Assembly: GCA_014359765.1 (NCBI GenBank)
Contig: JACIYT010000001.1
Span: 186,001 to 250,000, forward strand
Length of the DNA stretch: 64,000 bases
Direction of reading: 5' to 3'
DNA from: Roseovarius sp.
Lineage (GTDB): Bacteria > Pseudomonadota > Alphaproteobacteria > Rhodobacterales > Rhodobacteraceae
In this document: positions 47,760-55,584 of the stretch, piece by piece
Position numbering within the stretch: position 1 is the first letter of the stretch
Layout of the letters: every line of letters starts with the position of its first letter
The notes under the pieces: model-generated
The model's input: the letters and a program-made list of their open reading frames with translations, nothing else
The model's database searches: none
Told to the model about the DNA's origin: nothing
Program-made: the position numbers and the translations under genes

Positions 47760-49285
47760 GCCCATGCCAGCCTCGCCTTGCTTTCAGGTTGCCCCTGCAT
47801 CCGAACGCCTTGCGCCACAGCAATGACGGTTGCCGCCGCCGCGTCGATCCGGCCCGTCGATCGGCCTCGGGCCAGCTTGTGGTTGCCTGCCGGATCCACG
47901 AGCGTGATCGCGTCAGAGAACGCTGATCGCAGCAGAAGGGACGGGGTGGTTTTCACGCGCCCCTCGAACAGCGCCCTCCGGAACCTCTCGCAATCTTCAC
48001 TGCCATCGCGCCAGCCCATGCCGCGCCAGACGCATGGAACGCGGTCCAGACTTGCCCCGCGCAGCGCCTCGACAAATTCGGCATGGCGGAACCGATCGCC
48101 CACGATTGCCGCCGGTGCCTGCCCGTCCAGCAAGGCCACGACATTGGCAAGGAAACGATCCACCGGAACCGTGGTGTCGCCCATTGTGATCAGCTCGCCC
48201 CGATCGGCCATCTCGGTGTAACGCCCTCCCACGCCATCAGCCGCGCCACGATCGGCCAGCCCCGGGTTGGTGGGGAACGCCGCGACACATTCCAGCCGCC
48301 CGGTGGTGGGCCAGAACAGCGCCGCCGCCGACATGCTGCGCGAACCGCCAAGATCAACGCCCAGGACAACCGGCCCGTCACGCGGTGGCAGGGCCTCGGG
48401 GGAAACCTCAGCCGCAAGCCATTCGTCTATGGTGATCAGAACCGACCTGTCATCGGACGCGACACGCTCATTGCGATTGAGATTGCGAAAGCTCGACAGG
48501 GCCGATCCGCCGCGCGCAATGGCCCTCTTGGCCTGCGCCACAAGCCACTCGGGTGTCGCCCCGATGCCTTGCTGCGCGCCGGGGTTGGCCACCAGCAGCG
48601 ACTCAAGATCGTCAGGTGGCAGGCCCGGCTCGGGGCGATGCTCCTGCACGTAAGAACCCGGTGGCGGTTCATCCAGCCAGCGGGAAAAGGTGTTGGTGTC
48701 GTCGGGTGCGCTCGTGCTGATAATCAGCGCCCGGCCATCCCTCTTGCCCAGACCGGACAAGATAGCGTTCTCCAGGTTGTCGCCCTTCTCGCGCTCCCAT
48801 GCCGCCCGCTCATCGAGGATCGCCATTGTCGGTGCGCCGCCCAGAATAGACCGCCCGTCTGCCGGGATAACACGGGCCAGCCCGCCGCCGTTCAAGTCGG
48901 TTTCCACCTCCAGCCGGGACCCGCGCCGGATGGTGAACGCCTCTTGCTCATCCTCGGGCAGGCCCTGAATGAACCCCACCAGGAACCCGAACGCCGTCTT
49001 TGCCTGGTCACGATTGCGGGCCGCGAAGATAATCTCGCGCTTGGGCTGGTGCGCTATTTCGCCCACCAGATGCCCCAGAGCCAAGCCCGCGCTCAAAGCC
49101 GTCTTGGCATTGCCGCGCCCGATCGAAAGCAAGGCAACCGCGCAGTCCTTGGCGAAAGCGCCGCGCACAAATTCCTTCTGGAACTTGGCAAGCCGCATGG
49201 GTTTGCCTGCCAAGCGCCCCTCGGGGATGGTCAGCTGCGACAGAAACCGCAGCGCCGCAACAGCGTCCTTAGAGGCGCGGGCCAT
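47756..49285 (-). CDS. Terminase large subunit
   Basis: The 509-residue packaging motor. Walker A-like LLSIGRGNAKTALSAG and Walker B MAILDERAAW define the ATPase half. The nuclease half has RNase H-like acidic positions in VVLGVDLGGSRSMSAAALFW and GRSTGRIDAAAATVIA. GGGGAGGGG precedes ATG 49285, whereas the longer frame to 49384 has no site. No adjacent small-terminase gene is recognisable, which is unusual for this family. About 150 bases upstream separate it from the connector gene and include a 10-base direct repeat CTACACGCCT at 49438 and 49452. Confidence 0.93.
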   Translation of the reverse strand: MARASKDAVAALRFLSQLTIPEGRLAGKPMRLAKFQKEFVRGAFAKDCAVALLSIGRGNAKTALSAGLALGHLVGEIAHQPKREIIFAARNRDQAKTAFGFLVGFIQGLPEDEQEAFTIRRGSRLEVETDLNGGGLARVIPADGRSILGGAPTMAILDERAAWEREKGDNLENAILSGLGKRDGRALIISTSAPDDTNTFSRWLDEPPPGSYVQEHRPEPGLPPDDLESLLVANPGAQQGIGATPEWLVAQAKRAIARGGSALSSFRNLNRNERVASDDRSVLITIDEWLAAEVSPEALPPRDGPVVLGVDLGGSRSMSAAALFWPTTGRLECVAAFPTNPGLADRGAADGVGGRYTEMADRGELITMGDTTVPVDRFLANVVALLDGQAPAAIVGDRFRHAEFVEALRGASLDRVPCVWRGMGWRDGSEDCERFRRALFEGRVKTTPSLLLRSAFSDAITLVDPAGNHKLARGRSTGRIDAAAATVIAVAQGVRMQGQPESKARLAWA

Positions 49286-49436
49286 TATCCCCTCCCCGGA
49301 ATTTTTTGGGAAAGAGAAAAGAACACTCCACCACCGGTTACTGTCTGTGAGAAAAACGTCGGCATTGGGACCGCCAGCGCCCACAGGGCCCCAGAGCGCC
49401 TCACACAGTGCTGTTGAGCGTGTGCCATGTGTCCCC

Positions 49437-49985
49437 CTACACGCCTATCGCTACACGCCTGTAGCGCGCGCATATGCGGGCCGTTGAGGGTGCCAGTCGT
49501 GGGTTGTCGTCCATGTCGCCGCGCCTGTCGTAAAGCCGGATCGCCTGATCCAGGATCGCAAGGGACAGGTCGCGGGGCAGGGCTTCATAGTCAGTGCCAT
49601 AGCCTGCCGTGTATGTGACGCGCAGCTCGGCCTCGGGGGCCACGTCGAAGCGTAGGCTTGGATAGCGCCCGTGTATCAGGTGCCAGCCCGAGGCGATCGG
49701 TGTGGTGCTGCCATCCTCCTCGATCCGCTCAACCGTGACAAGCGCACCGGCTTGGACAGGGCCGATCGGCAATGACGCGACGGTGCCGATAGCTGATCCG
49801 GTGGCCACGATCTCTTGCGTCAACAGGGCCAGCGCCGTGTGGTGCTCGATCTCGTCTGCCGCCGCTCTTGCGTAGCGCATGGCGCTCATTGCCTCGGCCA
49901 GCTCGACGCGCAGGTGGTCGGCCAGATCGGGCACGTTGACCGGGTCGTTAGTCGCGGTGGGGTTTCGCTCGATCAGCTGCAACAT
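49437..49985 (-). CDS. Head-tail connector (gp6/phiE125 gp8-like)
   Basis: A 182-residue protein of the connector family that binds beneath the portal. VNVPDLADHLRVELAEAMSA opens the helical part, LRVTYTAGYGTDYEALPRDL and LAILDQAIRLYDRRGD are conserved, and the ending ARICARYRRVAIG is typical. It is the first clear gene of the leftward head operon, before the terminase, and its promoter-proximal DNA holds two tandem operator-like repeats. Confidence 0.85.
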   Translation of the reverse strand: MLQLIERNPTATNDPVNVPDLADHLRVELAEAMSAMRYARAAADEIEHHTALALLTQEIVATGSAIGTVASLPIGPVQAGALVTVERIEEDGSTTPIASGWHLIHGRYPSLRFDVAPEAELRVTYTAGYGTDYEALPRDLSLAILDQAIRLYDRRGDMDDNPRLAPSTARICARYRRVAIGV

Positions 49986-49997
49986 GGTGTGGCCCTA

Positions 49998-50057
49998 ATA
50001 GGTCAGCGTTGCTTACCGATACCACAGATGGGATAGGTCAGCAAGGTTTACCTATCC
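49998..50057 (-). promoter_or_regulatory. Tandem operator-like repeats before the head operon
   Basis: On the minus strand GGTAAACCTTGCTGACCTAT (50052-50033) and GGTAAGCAACGCTGACCTAT (50017-49998) match at 16 of 20 positions and are spaced 35 bases apart. The distal copy is also embedded in a perfect 8-bp inverted repeat GGATAGGT / ACCTATCC (50031-50038 and 50050-50057). They sit 13-72 bases before the connector start codon. They may bind an activator or repressor that times head-gene expression, or serve as iterons. Confidence 0.6.
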
Positions 50058-50262
50058 TCTCAGGACACACTCCCGCACCCGCTACTTCCCCCCGCCTAAG
50101 GCATGCAGGCCAGTGCGGCCCGACTTGGGGAAGTCCCTGCGCCTCCTCGATCCGTATCCACGCGATGCCCGTATCGTGGGCCAGCCGCTTCCCCCTGAGC
50201 TTTTCACTCAGCCCGCCCTTTGCAGCTCTGCGCCGGTGCGGTCCCCGATCAGTCAGGGCCAT
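50038..50262 (-). CDS. Possible small gene at the head of the capsid operon
   Basis: A 74-residue frame (MALTDRGPHRRRAAKGGLSE at the start, IAWIRIEEAQGLPQVGPHWP in the middle). AAGG precedes its ATG, and the composition is less Arg/Ala-biased than the shadow frames around it. It lies where a small terminase or regulator would be expected, but no such domain is recognised. Its stop falls within the distal operator repeat. Treat as tentative. Confidence 0.4.
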   Translation of the reverse strand: MALTDRGPHRRRAAKGGLSEKLRGKRLAHDTGIAWIRIEEAQGLPQVGPHWPACLRRGEVAGAGVCPERIGKPC

Positions 50263-50370
50263 ATTCTGGCCTTCACCCGCCGGTGGGTTTTAGTCGTCGC
50301 GTTTCTGAGCGGGCCTAGCAGGAGCCGGTGCCGCTCGGGGTGGGTTAAAAGTCCCCGGATCGTCATAAGC

Positions 50371-50394
50371 CCGTTGATGTCGCTCAACGGTCAA
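50371..50394 (-). promoter_or_regulatory. Palindrome overlapping a candidate -35 box
   Basis: CCGTTGA-N6-TCAACGG (50371-50390) is a perfect 7-bp inverted repeat. On the minus strand TTGACC (50394-50389) overlaps its edge and could be a -35 element for the leftward head operon, but the -10 (TTATGA or GCTTAT) is at suboptimal spacing. A repressor site over a promoter is the simplest reading. The rest of 50263-50635 has no recognisable gene; a packaging start site might lie here. Confidence 0.4.
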
Positions 50395-50635
50395 AGGCTA
50401 GGGCGGGTTGAAGGGATATGCCCGGTCTGGCCGGTTTGCTCCGATGGATTGACGCTCCAGCACCACGCCCATGATGCTGGGGCGCGGTGGCGTTATTCCG
50501 CTCGTAAAAGCGGCTCGGTTCTGCTATCAATGGGTTGGGAAAGGTTCACCAAACGGTGATTTTTGCCAATGTTTTCAATGGCAGGGAATGAACGTGTCGC
50601 CAGCGCAAGCGATTGATTGTGCTGGATATGTTCAA

Positions 50636-50652
50636 TCCCTCCGGGCCTACCA
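50636..50652 (+). repeat. attR core
   Basis: TCCCTCCGGGCCTACCA, identical to the 3' end of the CAT-anticodon tRNA at 41003-41019. It defines the right end of the element. The sequence beyond it (from 50653) is host DNA leading to the alpha/beta hydrolase gene. Confidence 0.93.
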
Positions 50653-50791
50653 TTCGGGCCGGGCAGTGCTGCCTCGCGCAGCGGTGTGTCTGTGTGCCAC
50701 TGCGCGCGGTGGGATGGCGCAAACCGGTTTGCGGGCGGGCGCGCGGCGGTGCATGATCGCCGCGAAAACCCGGAAGAGCCCCGGAGGAGCC

Positions 50792-51550
50792 ATGCCCGCA
50801 CCATCCTTTCACGAGACCGCCACTGGCCACCGCCTGGCCTATCACCGGATTGCGGGCGCGGGGCCGGGGGTGATCTTTCTCGGCGGGCTCCGCTCCGACA
50901 TGGAGGGCACCAAGGCGCTGTGGCTCGAGGGCTGGGCGCGGGCGCGCGGGCGGGCCTTTCTGCGGTTCGACTATTCCGGGCATGGCCAGTCCTCCAGGAT
51001 ATTCACCGAGGGCTGTATCGGCGACTGGGCGGCGGATGCGCGCGCGGTGTTCGAGGCGCTGAGCGAAGGGCCGCAGATCCTCGTGGGCTCGTCCATGGGC
51101 GGCTGGATCGCGCTGTTGCTGGCGCGGGCCATGCCGGCACGGGTGGCGGGTCTCGTCACCATCGCCGCCGCGCCCGATTTTACCGAGGATTCGATGTGGG
51201 CCGGGTTCGATGCGGCGCAGCGCGCGGCGCTGATGGCCGAGGGGCAGGTGGCGCTGCCTTCGGAATATGGCGCGCCCTACATCATCACCCGCCACCTGAT
51301 CGAGGAGGGGCGCGCGCATCTCGTGTTGCGCACGCCGCTCGATCTGCCCTTTCCGGTGCGTTTCCTGCAAGGCACCGCCGATCGCGATGTCGATCCTGCC
51401 GTCGCCTTGCGGCTTCTCGATCATGCGCGCGGGTCCGATATCCGCCTGACGCTGGTCAAGGGGGCCGATCACCGCTTTTCCGATCCCGACTGCCTCGGGC
51501 TCATCGGCGCTGCGCTCGACGAGGTGAGCGCGCGCCGCGCTGTGGTGTGA
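50792..51550 (+). CDS. Alpha/beta hydrolase (ABHD10-like)
   Basis: A 252-residue alpha/beta hydrolase. The oxyanion region is GVIFLGGLRSDMEGTKALWL, the nucleophile elbow LVGSSMGGWIALL, the acid Asp probably in GTADRDVDP, and the His in GADHRFSDPD. The pattern resembles the bacterial relatives of ABHD10-type thioesterases. Start ATG 50792 follows GGAGGAG. It is the first host gene to the right of the integrated element, so in the uninterrupted chromosome it follows the tRNA. Substrate unknown. Confidence 0.82.
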   Translation: MPAPSFHETATGHRLAYHRIAGAGPGVIFLGGLRSDMEGTKALWLEGWARARGRAFLRFDYSGHGQSSRIFTEGCIGDWAADARAVFEALSEGPQILVGSSMGGWIALLLARAMPARVAGLVTIAAAPDFTEDSMWAGFDAAQRAALMAEGQVALPSEYGAPYIITRHLIEEGRAHLVLRTPLDLPFPVRFLQGTADRDVDPAVALRLLDHARGSDIRLTLVKGADHRFSDPDCLGLIGAALDEVSARRAVV

Positions 51551-51661
51551 GGTGCGCCGAGCGGGGCGGATCGTGCTTGCCTCCGGTCGCGGGCGGGTGT
51601 CATTCTGGGGCATATGCGCAGGCAGGGCAGAACGCGAGGCAGGAGGGCAGGAGGAATGTCG

Positions 51662-52363
51662 ATGAGCAGCGATCCGGTGGTGTTTCTTCCCGGCATGATG
51701 TGCGACGCGCGGCTGTTCGCGCCGCAGATCGCCGATCTGAGCCGGGACATGGTGGTGGCCGTCGCGCCGATCACGTGCGGCGCGCGGATCGAGGAAATCG
51801 CCGAGAACCTTCTCGAATCGCTGCCCGCGCGCTTTGCGCTGGCGGGGCTGTCGATGGGCGGGATCGTCGCCATGGAAGCCCTGCGCCGCGCCCCCGGGCG
51901 GGTGACGCGGCTGGCGCTGATGGATACCAACCCGATGCCCGAGACCGAGCAATCCGCCGAAGGCTATGCGCCGCTCATCGAGAGCCTGCGCAACGGGCGG
52001 ATCGCCGAGGCGGTGGAGATGCTGCTCGGTGGGGAGGTGCTGGCGCCGGGGCCGGCGCGGGCCGGGGTCCTGGCGCTGGCCGGGGAGATGGCGCATGGGC
52101 TGGGGGCCGAGACCATCATCGCGCAGGTGCACGCCCTCAAGGCGCGGCGCGATTATCAGCCGGTGCTGAGCGGCTGCGAGATTCCCACGCTCCTGCTGTG
52201 CGGGGCGGAGGACCGGCTCACGCCGCCGCGCCGCCACGAACGCATGGCCGCTGTGATGCCGCGGTCGCGGCTCGTGATCGTCGAGGGGGCCGGGCACCTG
52301 CCGGTGCTCGAGCAGCCGCAGGCGGTCACGGCGGCGCTGCGCGACTGGCTCAGCCGCGGCTGA
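51662..52363 (+). CDS. Alpha/beta hydrolase
   Basis: A 233-residue alpha/beta hydrolase: VVFLPGMMCDARLFAPQIAD near the N-terminus, nucleophile elbow LAGLSMGGIVAMEAL, acid region LLCGAEDRLTPPRR and catalytic His in VEGAGHLPVLEQP. Start at 51662 fits the GGAGG site (7-base spacing); ATG 51656 is an alternative. It converges on phaZ with a 14-base overlap of the coding ends. Beyond carboxylester or thioester hydrolysis nothing specific can be said. Confidence 0.82.
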   Translation: MSSDPVVFLPGMMCDARLFAPQIADLSRDMVVAVAPITCGARIEEIAENLLESLPARFALAGLSMGGIVAMEALRRAPGRVTRLALMDTNPMPETEQSAEGYAPLIESLRNGRIAEAVEMLLGGEVLAPGPARAGVLALAGEMAHGLGAETIIAQVHALKARRDYQPVLSGCEIPTLLLCGAEDRLTPPRRHERMAAVMPRSRLVIVEGAGHLPVLEQPQAVTAALRDWLSRG

Positions 52364-53627
52364 CGGCGTTGCGGTTGGCGGGCCGGGGCGCGGCCGCGGG
52401 GATGTTCGAATCGATGAAGTCGAGCACCAGCGGGCGGATGTTGTCACGCCAGGAGCGGCCCGCGAAGATGCCGTAATGGCCTGCGTTCGGCTCGATGTAA
52501 TTGGCCTTCATGTGATCGGGCACGCCGGTGCACAGATCGAGTGCGGCGACGCATTGGCCGGGGGCCGAGATATCGTCCTTGCCGCCCTCCACCGTCTTGA
52601 TCGCGACGCGGGTGATCTTGCCCATATCGACGCGGTGGCCATTTACCACGAAGCGGTTCTGCGCGACCTCGAGCCCCTTGAAGATGCGCTCCACCGTCGA
52701 GAGGTAGAATTCGGCGGTCATGTCCATCACCGCGAGATATTCGTCGTAGAAGCGGTTATGCGCGTCATTGTCGCTGGCCTCGTCGCGGGCTGCGCGGATG
52801 ATCTGGTCGGTAAAGGCCTTGGCGTGGCGTTCGGCGTTCATCGACATGAAGGAGGCCAGCTGGAGAAGGCCGGGATAGACCTTGCGGCCGACGCCCTTGT
52901 ATTTGAAGCCGACCCGCTGGATCATCAGGCGCTCGAGCTGGCCCATGGTCACGCGGCGGCCGAAATCGGTCACGTCGGTGGCGGCGGCATCGGGATCGAC
53001 CGGCCCGCCGATGAGGGTGAGGGTGCGCGGCTGTGCCTCGGGCTCGATCTCGGCGAGATAGGCGGTGGCGGCGAGCGTCAGCGGCGCGGGCTGGCAGACC
53101 GCGATCACGTTGATATCGGGGCCGAGCGCCTTCATGAAATCGACAAGGTAGAGCGTGTAATCCTCGATGTCGAACTTGCCCTGCGAGACGGGAATATCGC
53201 GCGCGTTATGCCAATCGGTGACATAGACCTCGCAGTTGACGATGAGCGATTTGACGGTGGAGCGCAGCAGCGTGGCATAATGTCCCGACATGGGCGCCAC
53301 CAGCAGGATCTTGCGCTTCTGCTCCTCGCGACCGGCGACGTTGAAATGGATGAGATCGCCGAAGGGGCGCGAGACGATCGTTTCGATATTCACCAGATGG
53401 TCGCGCCCGTCTTCATGGGTAAAGGTGCGGATGCCCCAGTCGGGCTTGGCCACCATGCGCTCGAAGGTGCGTTCCGTGACCTGACCCCAGGCTGCCATCC
53501 ATTGAAATGCGGGGTTTGGCACCATCGCGAAAACCGGATAGGATGCAAAGGAAAGCGCGGATGCCCCCAGCCACTGGTTCGTGTTGCGGATGGATTCCAT
53601 CACGTCATAGGGTGCCATCTCATACAT
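52350..53627 (-). CDS. phaZ: Intracellular polyhydroxyalkanoate depolymerase
   Basis: A 425-residue enzyme that degrades native PHB granules. MYEMAPYDVMESIRNTNQW is the family start. APMSGHYATLLRSTVKSL is the oxyanion part, the nucleophile lies in the lipase-box-like AVCQPAP (Cys 178), and NAGHYGIFAGRSWRDNIRP contains the catalytic His. A Cys nucleophile is characteristic of intracellular PhaZ. AAGGAG precedes ATG 53627. Divergent from phaC across a 95-base region with a PhaR-type box, so synthesis and degradation genes may be co-controlled. Confidence 0.95.
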   Translation of the reverse strand: MYEMAPYDVMESIRNTNQWLGASALSFASYPVFAMVPNPAFQWMAAWGQVTERTFERMVAKPDWGIRTFTHEDGRDHLVNIETIVSRPFGDLIHFNVAGREEQKRKILLVAPMSGHYATLLRSTVKSLIVNCEVYVTDWHNARDIPVSQGKFDIEDYTLYLVDFMKALGPDINVIAVCQPAPLTLAATAYLAEIEPEAQPRTLTLIGGPVDPDAAATDVTDFGRRVTMGQLERLMIQRVGFKYKGVGRKVYPGLLQLASFMSMNAERHAKAFTDQIIRAARDEASDNDAHNRFYDEYLAVMDMTAEFYLSTVERIFKGLEVAQNRFVVNGHRVDMGKITRVAIKTVEGGKDDISAPGQCVAALDLCTGVPDHMKANYIEPNAGHYGIFAGRSWRDNIRPLVLDFIDSNIPAAAPRPANRNAVSRG

Positions 53628-53695
53628 GGTCGTCTCCTTGGGCGGGGGTGGCGCAAGATTGAACACGGTCGAATCTCCCTCGGGAGAACGCTATG

Positions 53696-53706
53696 CTGCA
53701 TGGCAG
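53696..53706. promoter_or_regulatory. PhaR-type box in the phaZ/phaC divergent region
   Basis: CTGC-ATG-GCAG matches the CTGC-N3-GCAG operator described for Paracoccus PhaR. It is 17 bases before the upstream candidate phaC start and 69 bases before phaZ. Two more copies lie before phaP, and phaR itself is encoded at 56289. Confidence 0.7.
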
Positions 53707-53731
53707 AATTTGTTAAGGGGAAATGCAGGGA

Positions 53732-55549
53732 ATGACAACCGAGAGCGATGTCGCAGGCAGCAATGTCGAGAAACTCAATGAAAACCTTGCCAAAGTCGAG
53801 GAGCTGTCGCAGCGCCTCATCAAGGCGCTGGCCGCGCGCACGCCGGCGAATCCGACGCTGAACGCCCCTTCGCCCGAACTTTTTGTCAAGGCGGCGCAGT
53901 CCTACTGGTCGGAAATCCTCGAAAATCCGGGCCGGATCTACGAGAAGCAGCTCGAATACTGGGGCAAGTCGGTGCGCCATTTTCTCGATGCGCAACAGAT
54001 GATGCTGCGCGGCGCGCCGCTGACGGAGGAGGAGGAGGCGGAAGCGGGTCCCGATCCGCTGGCCGGGGACAAGCGGTTCGCCAATCCGCTGTGGAAAAGT
54101 CACCCCTATTTCCGCTACATCAAGAGCCAATACGCCCTCAACGTGCAGGCCATCGAGAACACGCTCGCGGAGATTGACGAGGACCTGTCGCCGAAGGACC
54201 GCAAGCGGCTTGATTATTTCGTTCACCAGGTCATCGACATGATGTCGCCGACGAATTTCCTCGGCACGAACCCGGACGCGCTCGAACGGGCGGTGGCGAC
54301 CGAGGGCGAGAGCCTCGTGAAGGGGCTGGAGAACCTGATCGCCGATCTGGAGGCCAACAATGGCGAGCTGGTCGTGCGTCTGGCCGATGACACGGCGTTC
54401 GAGCTGGGCCGGAACATCGCCACCACGCCTGGCGAGGTGGTCTATCGCAACCGCCTGATGGAGCTGATCCAGTATGCGCCCGCGACCGAAGAGGTCCACG
54501 CCACGCCGATCGTGATCTTTCCGCCCTGGATCAACAAGTTCTACATCCTCGATCTCAAGCCCGAGAACAGCCTGATCAAGTGGATCACCGAACAGGGCTA
54601 CACGCTTTTCGTCGTGAGCTGGGTCAATCCCGATCCGTCCCATGCCGATATCGGCCTCGAGGACTATATCGAGGAGGGGTTCCTCACGGCGATCCGCGAG
54701 GCCAAGGCGATCACCGGCGAGAAACAGGTCAATGCGGTGGGCTATTGCATCGCCGGCACCACGCTGCACCTGACGCTGGCGCTGATGGCGAAGCGCGGCG
54801 ACAGGTCGGTGAAATCGGCGACCTTCTTCACCGCGCTCACGGATTTCTCCGAACAGGGCGAATTCACCCCCTTCCTGCAGGACGATTTCATCGACGGGAT
54901 CGAGAAGGAAGTCGCGGCGCAGGGCATCTTGCGCGGCTTCATCATGGGGCGCACCATGTCCTTTCTGCGCGCGCGCGATCTGGTCTATCAGCCCGCCGTG
55001 CGCCACTACATGATGGGCGAGACACCGCCGGCCTTTGATCTGCTCTACTGGAATGGCGACAGCACGAACCTGCCGGGGCGGATGGCGATGCAGTATCTGC
55101 GCGGCCTCTGTCAGGCCAACGCCTTTGTCGATGGCGGGATCGAGCTCTGCGGCGAGCGGCTGCACATCTCCGATGTCAAGGTGCCGCTGATGTCGATCAC
55201 CTGCGAGAACGACCACATCGCCGCCTGGAAGGATTGCTATCGCGGCTTCCGGCAGACCGGCGCGAAGGACCGCACCTTCATCGTGTCGGAATCGGGCCAT
55301 ATCGCGGGGATCGTGAACCCGCCTGCCAAGAAGAAATACGGCCATTACACCAATGATGACCTGAGCAATGATGCCGAGACCTGGATGGCGGGGGCCACGC
55401 GGCACGAGGGCTCGTGGTGGCCGCGCTGGGAGGCATGGCTCGCCGGGCGCTCGGGGGCGATGGTGCCGGCGCGCGCCCCCGGTGATTCGGCGCACAAGCC
55501 GCTCGCCCCGGCCCCGGGAACCTATGTCAGGAAGAAGTCAACATCCTGA
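53732..55549 (+). CDS. phaC: Class I poly(3-hydroxyalkanoate) synthase
   Basis: A 605-residue polymerase of 3-hydroxybutyryl-CoA on PHB granules. The lipase-like box is GYCIAG with nucleophilic Cys 339. The catalytic His lies in SESGHIAGIVNPPA, and the Asp in the ITCENDHIAAWKD region. IIFPPWINKFYILDLKPENS-like residues before the box are class I hallmarks. Start at ATG 53732, with ATG 53723 as alternative. PhaE/PhaR-type partner subunits of classes III and IV are not present, supporting class I. Confidence 0.96.
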   Translation: MTTESDVAGSNVEKLNENLAKVEELSQRLIKALAARTPANPTLNAPSPELFVKAAQSYWSEILENPGRIYEKQLEYWGKSVRHFLDAQQMMLRGAPLTEEEEAEAGPDPLAGDKRFANPLWKSHPYFRYIKSQYALNVQAIENTLAEIDEDLSPKDRKRLDYFVHQVIDMMSPTNFLGTNPDALERAVATEGESLVKGLENLIADLEANNGELVVRLADDTAFELGRNIATTPGEVVYRNRLMELIQYAPATEEVHATPIVIFPPWINKFYILDLKPENSLIKWITEQGYTLFVVSWVNPDPSHADIGLEDYIEEGFLTAIREAKAITGEKQVNAVGYCIAGTTLHLTLALMAKRGDRSVKSATFFTALTDFSEQGEFTPFLQDDFIDGIEKEVAAQGILRGFIMGRTMSFLRARDLVYQPAVRHYMMGETPPAFDLLYWNGDSTNLPGRMAMQYLRGLCQANAFVDGGIELCGERLHISDVKVPLMSITCENDHIAAWKDCYRGFRQTGAKDRTFIVSESGHIAGIVNPPAKKKYGHYTNDDLSNDAETWMAGATRHEGSWWPRWEAWLAGRSGAMVPARAPGDSAHKPLAPAPGTYVRKKSTS

Positions 55550-55584
55550 CAGGAAAGAAGGAAAATCCCTTCATGACAGTTTTG

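Larger units (their letters stand above)
41003..50652. mobile_element. 9.6-kb tRNA-integrated, tail-less capsid-encoding element (satellite-like)
   Basis: Bounded by the 17-bp direct repeat TCCCTCCGGGCCTACCA at 41003-41019 and 50636-50652. It contains an integrase beside the tRNA, two divergent Arc-type regulators, a winged-helix-like small gene, and an opposed operon. That operon encodes connector, large terminase, head closure, HNH, major capsid, protease, sigma-4 protein, portal and two zinc-knuckle proteins. No tail, lysis, primase or lysis-timing genes are seen. Base composition around 42.5-43.2 kb is visibly more AT-rich than the host. The content fits a phage satellite of the capsid-forming type better than a decayed prophage, since every head gene is intact and coupled by overlapping stops and starts. 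Confidence 0.9.

Noticed and set aside
49438-49461. Direct repeat CTACACGCCT twice near the connector stop
   Set aside because: It lies at the end of the coding sequence (RRVAIGV) and is short. It was judged a coincidental codon repeat rather than a site, though noted in the terminase entry.
49285-49473. Small minus-strand frame between terminase and connector genes
   Set aside because: It has no ribosome-binding site and no recognisable sequence, and it overlaps the end of the connector gene. It more likely reflects chance openness in the 150-base gap.
50113-50559. Plus-strand frame of about 148 codons near the right end of the element
   Set aside because: It runs against the head operon, has no good start site, and its composition is not protein-like. 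It covers the putative regulatory region.
41020-50635. Interpretation of the element as a complete prophage or a gene-transfer agent
   Set aside because: There are no tail, baseplate, holin, endolysin or replication genes, and a complete phage would not fit in 9.6 kb. A GTA would not be expected to carry an integrase and tRNA att repeats.
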